From Saprospirales bacterium (GTDB taxonomy: Bacteria; Bacteroidota; Bacteroidia; Chitinophagales; Saprospiraceae), in the NCBI GenBank assembly GCA_003559985.1, contig PWJP01000163.1, positions 1-10,253 of the forward strand: 10,253 bases of DNA, in the 5' to 3' direction. The notes under the pieces were generated by a model, which searched no databases, was not told the origin of the DNA, and saw only the letters and a program-made list of their open reading frames with translations. A program made the position numbers and the translations under genes. Positions 5,894 through 10,253 of the stretch are shown one piece after another. The stretch's first letter is position 1, and every line of letters starts with the position of its first letter.

Positions 5894-7231
5894 ATGATTA
5901 TCAGATTACAGTACTTACTATTACCACTTCTATTCTTAGTGGCAGTCTCATGCAGTCCTGAAAAGACTTACGAGAATGACTTTGAAAGTGCTGAAGGGTT
6001 GCATAAAGGGATGAAAGTTATAACAGATGTGATGGTAAGCGATGTGTTTTCGCCTCCTGTTGCGAGCAGGAATTATGTGTATTCAGCAGTTGCGGCATAT
6101 GAGACCATTGTCCACCAGTTTGACAACTACCAGTCTCTATCCGGTCAATTGGCAGAATTGGAGCCAGTCCCTCAGCCAGAGAATCACGGAAAATACGACT
6201 GGGAATTGGCTGCGACAGTTGCAATGCTGGAGGTTGGGAAAAGGGTGACCTTCGACAAAAATCTATTTGAAGAACTGCAAATTCCGATCTTTGAGAAGTT
6301 TGATGAGCGCAATATACCCCAGCGGGTTTATGAAAATTCAGTGAATTATGGAAAACAGGTAGCTGAACATATACTGGAATGGGCATCTGGCGATTACTAT
6401 GCGCAGACCCGAACTTATCCCAGATATACTTCAAAGGGGAGTGTTTCTGATTGGTCACCGACTCCACCCGCCTATTTTGATGCTATTGAACCCTCCTGGC
6501 GGGAGATCAGAACACTGGTTATGGATAGTCCAGATCAATTTAAACCAGATCCCCCCACCCCATTTAGCTCAGATCCTGAAAGTCAGTTTTACAAAGAGGC
6601 CATGGAAGTTTACCATGCCCTGGAAGAAGGGGATGAAAGAGAAAAGAGAGAAATTGCCGCTTTTTGGGACTGCAATCCTTTTGCGATGGATGCAGTTGGC
6701 CATTTTAAGGTGGGGTTTAAGAAAATATCCCCAGGGGGACATTGGATGAACATCGCCTCACTGGCTTCCATAAAGGCGGAAGCTGGCTTAATGAAATCTG
6801 CCGAAGCAATGGCGCTTACCTCAATTGCACTTTTCGAGGGGTTTATCAGTTGTTGGGATGAAAAATACCGAAGCAACCTGTTGAGGCCCGAGACTTACAT
6901 TAACAGATATATCGATGAATCCTGGCATCCACCCCTGCAATCCCCTCCCTTTCCGGAACACACCAGTGGACACAGTGTCATTTCCACTGCGGCCGCAATT
7001 GCACTGACCGAGGTGTTTGGAGACAACTTCCAGTTTGATGACATAACACAACTCGAATTTGACCTTCCAGTCAGATCCTTTGATTCCTTTATAGAAGCTT
7101 CCCAGGAGGCGGCAATTTCTCGTCTTTACGGAGGAATACACTTCATGCCCGCCATTGATAGTGGGGTGAGACAAGGTGAAAAAGTGGGAAATCTAGTGAT
7201 TCAGGAAATCAGCCTTAGAAAGAGCGAATAA
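5894..7231 (+). CDS. Vanadium-dependent haloperoxidase, lipoprotein form
   Basis: This enzyme of the PAP2/vanadium haloperoxidase superfamily would oxidise halide ions with hydrogen peroxide to hypohalous species, using bound vanadate. The 445-residue product carries a lipoprotein signal (hydrophobic 7-18, cysteine C20 in VAVSC), placing it on a membrane outside the cytoplasm. All vanadate-site motifs are present: K324-x6-R331-P, S358-G359-H360 (acid-base histidine), and S409-R410-x5-H416 (vanadium ligand). F353 lies seven residues before H360, where fungal chloroperoxidase has Phe and algal bromoperoxidase has His. The Asp four after the ligand His in phosphatases is Ala (A420), with D422 two further on. 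Halide preference cannot be read from this; relatives in Bacteroidota include an iodoperoxidase of Zobellia. I chose the ATG at 5894; an in-frame TTG at 5888 is less likely. It is followed after 33 bases by the FG-GAP lipoprotein gene. Confidence 0.92.
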   Translation: MIIRLQYLLLPLLFLVAVSCSPEKTYENDFESAEGLHKGMKVITDVMVSDVFSPPVASRNYVYSAVAAYETIVHQFDNYQSLSGQLAELEPVPQPENHGKYDWELAATVAMLEVGKRVTFDKNLFEELQIPIFEKFDERNIPQRVYENSVNYGKQVAEHILEWASGDYYAQTRTYPRYTSKGSVSDWSPTPPAYFDAIEPSWREIRTLVMDSPDQFKPDPPTPFSSDPESQFYKEAMEVYHALEEGDEREKREIAAFWDCNPFAMDAVGHFKVGFKKISPGGHWMNIASLASIKAEAGLMKSAEAMALTSIALFEGFISCWDEKYRSNLLRPETYINRYIDESWHPPLQSPPFPEHTSGHSVISTAAAIALTEVFGDNFQFDDITQLEFDLPVRSFDSFIEASQEAAISRLYGGIHFMPAIDSGVRQGEKVGNLVIQEISLRKSE

Positions 7232-7264
7232 GTCCTTAACAATTATTACTTAAATCTTTTTGTG

Positions 7265-10253
7265 ATGTTACTCAATAAAATTTTTCTTTTTGCTGGGCTG
7301 GCAATTCTCGTTGTTTTAGGCTCATGCAATGGTTTTCAATCCGAAACCGATGAACCAATAAAAGCAGGGGTAACTGCAAGTGAACCTGACCCCCTTCCTG
7401 AAATGTTCAAGGATCACAGGGGCTTTGAAATATTACCACCCGAAGTCACCGGGATTGACTTTGTAAATTTGATCGAGGAAGATTATGAATACAATGTATT
7501 GACCTATGAATACCTCTACAACGGTGGTGGAGTTGCTGCGGGTGATATTAGTGGAAACGGCTATCCCGACCTCTATTTCGTCTCTACAATGGGTCCCAAC
7601 AAATTATATCTCAACAAAGGCAATTACGAATTTGAGGACATAACTGAAAGTGCCGGGGTCACTGCTGCCGAGGGCTTCCAAACTGGTGTAACCATGGTGG
7701 ATATCAACGGCAATGGATTGTTGGATATCTACATTAGTGTAACCGGTAAGGAAACCGGGCCCATCAAGAAAAATTTGCTGTTCGTAAATAATGGCGATCT
7801 CACTTTCACCGAGCGCGCAGCAGAATTTGGATTGGATTCAGAATCTAACTCCAATCACGCAAATTTCTTCGATATGGATGGAAATGGATACCTCGACATG
7901 TACTTAATCAATCACCCACTCCACTTTAAGGACGGGGTTACCATGCGAGTCAGGCAAAGGGATGATGGTTCCACTTATCGCCTAACCCATCCGAGAACTC
8001 CCTATGAATCGGACAAGTTCTTCAGAAACAACGGGGGAATGTACGAGGATATAACGGCGGAGGCCGGAATGGAAAATTCAGCTTTTGGCCTTTCCGTAAT
8101 TATCTCAGACATCAATCTGAATGGGTTGCCCGATATTTATGTAGGCAATGATTTCATAGAACCCGATTACCTCTTCATCAATAAGGGCAATGGAGTGTTT
8201 GAAGACAAGGCATTGACTTATTTACGTCATATGAGTCAAAATAGTATGGGCGCAGATATTGCTGATTTTACTAACAATGGCCTACCCGATATAGTAGTGC
8301 TTGATATGGTTGCTGAGGATCATGTTCGGTACAAGGAATTGATGAATGTGATGACGGTATCACGACACAATCTCATGCTCAAACACGATTATGGTCATCA
8401 GTTTTTGAGAAATGTGTTGCAAATGCATACCGGTCAAAATGCAAATGGCGATTTGGAATTCAGTGAAATAGGAAGACTCGCTGGTGTCTCAAATACCGAT
8501 TGGAGCTGGGGAGCACTATTTGCAGATTTTACCAACAACACGCTGAAAGACCTCTACATCGCCAATGGCTATTTACGAGATGTCACGGACCTGGATTATG
8601 TGACTTATACATTAGATTCCCTAGAGCGCACCGGAGGAGTAAACAACGTGAGATTCCCGGATATCAATACCGTTTTACAGTTGGTTCCCAGCAACCCCTT
8701 ACCCAATTACCTGTACCTGAACCAGGGAGATCTCACTTTTTTCGATGCAACCTCGACATATGGAATTGATCAACCTACTTTTAGCAGTGGATCCATCTAT
8801 GTGGACCTAAACCGGGATGGCAATATGGATGTGGTCGTATCCAATATAAACTCCCCAGCCCTGGTCGTGCAAAACAAAGGTTCCGACAACAACTACCTCC
8901 AAATCACCACTACCGGACCCGGAAACAACACCAGCGGAATTGGAACCAAAGCCTGGGCAACAACAGGAGAATTGACACAGTATTTGGAACTCAATGGAAA
9001 CAGAGGATTTTTCTCAACCTCCGAACACAAATTGCATTTTGGTCTGGGAGATTACGACCAGGTTGATGAACTACTGATCGTCTGGCCGGACAACACCTAT
9101 CAAAAACTGCACAATGTGGAGGCCAATCAGCGAATCCACATTGAATATGCCCCCGAGGGCACTTATACCTATCCCGGAATTCAATCAAGGGATGAGTTAT
9201 TCACCACTTTATCTTCAGCTGGTATTCCCGAATTTAATCATCGAGAAAACGATTTTGAAGATTTTCACCGTGAAAGGTTACTCCCACATCGACTTTCCAG
9301 GCTTGGACCCGGTCTGGAGGTTGCTGATGTTACCGGAAATGGGCTGGAAGATTTTTTCATCGGAGGTGCTAAAGGTCAATCTGGTGCTCTTTTCATTCAG
9401 AATCAAGATGGCAGCTTTACCAAAACCGAGCAAGCCGTTCTGGAGGCCGACAAGGAATACGAAGATGTAGATGCTATTTTTTATGATGCAAATGACAATG
9501 GCCTTCTCGACCTGCTGGTACTCAGTGGAGGATATTCCGAGCCAGTAAATTCACCTCTTTACAACGACCGGCTCTACCTTAACGATGGCAATGGAAATCT
9601 GGTAAGAGACGAGTTGTTCCCAAATATTCCAACTTGTTCAGGCGCTGGTTTGGTTTACGACTTTGAAGGTGAGGGCAATCCATTAATCTTTGTCGGGGGA
9701 AGAGCTCTGCCTGTGAATTATCCGCTTGCACCAAACAGCTATATTGTACAAAGACGCGGGGATAGATATGTAAACGTTACATCCAGGGTATTCCCAGACT
9801 TTAACCGGATTGGAATGGTGTCAGCAATCGAAGCTGCTGACCTAAATGGTAACGGAGTTCCGGAACTGGTCATTACCGGTGAGTGGATGCCAATTTCTGT
9901 TTACAGTTTTGAAGATGGGCAGTTTGTTGAGCGAACCGAAGAATTCGGTCTTAACAGGACAAATGGGTGGTGGCACAGCCTTCACGTTGAAGATATCACA
10001 GGTGATGGAAACAAGGAGATTATAGGAGGGAATCTGGGCCTCAATTCCCGGTATAAGGCGTCCCAGGAAAAGCCAATTGTCAATATCGCCAAGGATTTTG
10101 ATCGCAATGGTATGATCGACGCCATCATGTGTTATTACTACGATGGTGAGTTGTATCCCTATCACAGACGTGATGATTTGATTGGGCAAATTCCTGAACT
10201 CCGAGCTAAATTCCCCAGATTTCGTCACTACAGCGATGCAACACTGGATGAAG
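7265..10253 (+). CDS. Large FG-GAP/VCBS and ASPIC/UnbV (CRTAC1-like) lipoprotein, C-terminus cut by window edge
   Basis: The frame is open for 996 codons to the right edge. A lipoprotein signal (hydrophobic 6-18, cysteine C21 in VLGSC) anchors the protein outside the cytoplasm. Seven FG-GAP/VCBS-type calcium loops begin at D94, D146, D203, D282, D334, D421 and D514. An ASPIC/UnbV domain follows (about 542-628, with KLHFGLG and the VDELLIVWPDN core), then five more loops at D688, D741, D859, D910 and D944, with a degenerate one near D799. Such repeats fold as beta-propellers, so two propellers around an UnbV domain are likely. Known relatives in Bacteroidota reach about 1,100-1,200 residues, so perhaps 100-200 are missing. 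The close haloperoxidase neighbour suggests one operon. In this phylum such genes are often near SusC/SusD-like uptake genes, which might lie downstream. It probably binds ligands or proteins; no catalytic motif is seen. Confidence 0.93.
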   Translation, partial: MLLNKIFLFAGLAILVVLGSCNGFQSETDEPIKAGVTASEPDPLPEMFKDHRGFEILPPEVTGIDFVNLIEEDYEYNVLTYEYLYNGGGVAAGDISGNGYPDLYFVSTMGPNKLYLNKGNYEFEDITESAGVTAAEGFQTGVTMVDINGNGLLDIYISVTGKETGPIKKNLLFVNNGDLTFTERAAEFGLDSESNSNHANFFDMDGNGYLDMYLINHPLHFKDGVTMRVRQRDDGSTYRLTHPRTPYESDKFFRNNGGMYEDITAEAGMENSAFGLSVIISDINLNGLPDIYVGNDFIEPDYLFINKGNGVFEDKALTYLRHMSQNSMGADIADFTNNGLPDIVVLDMVAEDHVRYKELMNVMTVSRHNLMLKHDYGHQFLRNVLQMHTGQNANGDLEFSEIGRLAGVSNTDWSWGALFADFTNNTLKDLYIANGYLRDVTDLDYVTYTLDSLERTGGVNNVRFPDINTVLQLVPSNPLPNYLYLNQGDLTFFDATSTYGIDQPTFSSGSIYVDLNRDGNMDVVVSNINSPALVVQNKGSDNNYLQITTTGPGNNTSGIGTKAWATTGELTQYLELNGNRGFFSTSEHKLHFGLGDYDQVDELLIVWPDNTYQKLHNVEANQRIHIEYAPEGTYTYPGIQSRDELFTTLSSAGIPEFNHRENDFEDFHRERLLPHRLSRLGPGLEVADVTGNGLEDFFIGGAKGQSGALFIQNQDGSFTKTEQAVLEADKEYEDVDAIFYDANDNGLLDLLVLSGGYSEPVNSPLYNDRLYLNDGNGNLVRDELFPNIPTCSGAGLVYDFEGEGNPLIFVGGRALPVNYPLAPNSYIVQRRGDRYVNVTSRVFPDFNRIGMVSAIEAADLNGNGVPELVITGEWMPISVYSFEDGQFVERTEEFGLNRTNGWWHSLHVEDITGDGNKEIIGGNLGLNSRYKASQEKPIVNIAKDFDRNGMIDAIMCYYYDGELYPYHRRDDLIGQIPELRAKFPRFRHYSDATLDE
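7544..8839 (+). repeat. N-terminal block of seven FG-GAP/VCBS calcium-loop repeats
   Basis: Seven copies of the pattern D-x-x-x-N/D-G-x-x-D followed by hydrophobic residues (for example DISGNGYPDLYF, DINGNGLLDIYI, DINLNGLPDIYV) occur at about 50-90 residue intervals within the large lipoprotein. The sixth copy has Thr instead of Gly after the Asn (DFTNNTLKDLYI). This number of blades fits a single seven-bladed beta-propeller, which is inference from the family. Confidence 0.8.
9326..10129 (+). repeat. C-terminal block of FG-GAP/VCBS calcium-loop repeats
   Basis: Five further loops (DVTGNGLEDFFI, DANDNGLLDLLV, DLNGNGVPELVI, DITGDGNKEIIG, DFDRNGMIDAIM) plus one degenerate copy (DFEGEGNPLIFV) follow the UnbV domain. 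In two of them the last Asp is Glu. The block is probably unfinished at the window edge and would make a second propeller. Confidence 0.75.

Noticed and set aside
6018..6467. Minus-strand reading frame of 149 codons
   Set aside because: It is entirely antisense to the haloperoxidase gene, whose motifs prove that strand to be coding.
9842..10228. Minus-strand reading frame of 128 codons
   Set aside because: It is antisense to the FG-GAP repeats of the large lipoprotein; the apparent hydrophobic runs come from complementing the repeat codons.

Overview
The window reads as chromosomal DNA from a member of the Bacteroidota, most likely a free-living, perhaps marine, Cytophagia-like lineage. Four things point there. 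The LptB sequence has a bacteroidotal flavour. The window is rich in lipoproteins. Possible -7 elements of the TAnnTTTG type are present and strong Shine-Dalgarno sites are not. The large FG-GAP/UnbV lipoprotein beside a vanadium haloperoxidase is of a type common in this phylum. No rRNA, tRNA, CRISPR array, insertion sequence or phage gene is visible.

Left part (1-1371, minus strand): a small cysteine-rich DUF2237 protein is followed 38 bases later by a MoxR-type AAA+ ATPase. The ATPase runs off the left edge lacking only its last few residues.

Middle part (1554-5518): a plus-strand exported protein of unknown function meets a minus-strand cluster head-on, with a 25-base coding overlap. In transcription order the cluster encodes a 539-residue lipoprotein with an SbsA-type Ig-like domain, LptB (the cytoplasmic ATPase of lipopolysaccharide export), an 89-residue lipoprotein whose start overlaps the lptB stop by four bases, and a 142-residue lipoprotein. 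The two small lipoproteins share a spaced residue pattern and look like diverged relatives. This is the least explained part of the window.

Right part (5519-10253): an AT-rich divergent intergenic region of about 375 bases carries an inverted repeat, short direct repeats and a candidate promoter. It leads into a plus-strand pair: a vanadium-dependent haloperoxidase with all the vanadate-binding residues and a lipoprotein signal, then, 33 bases on, a very large lipoprotein with at least twelve FG-GAP/VCBS-type calcium loops and an internal ASPIC/UnbV domain, cut by the right edge. Both products should be membrane-anchored outside the cytoplasm, which suggests a joint envelope or surface role. 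The substrate cannot be read from the sequence.
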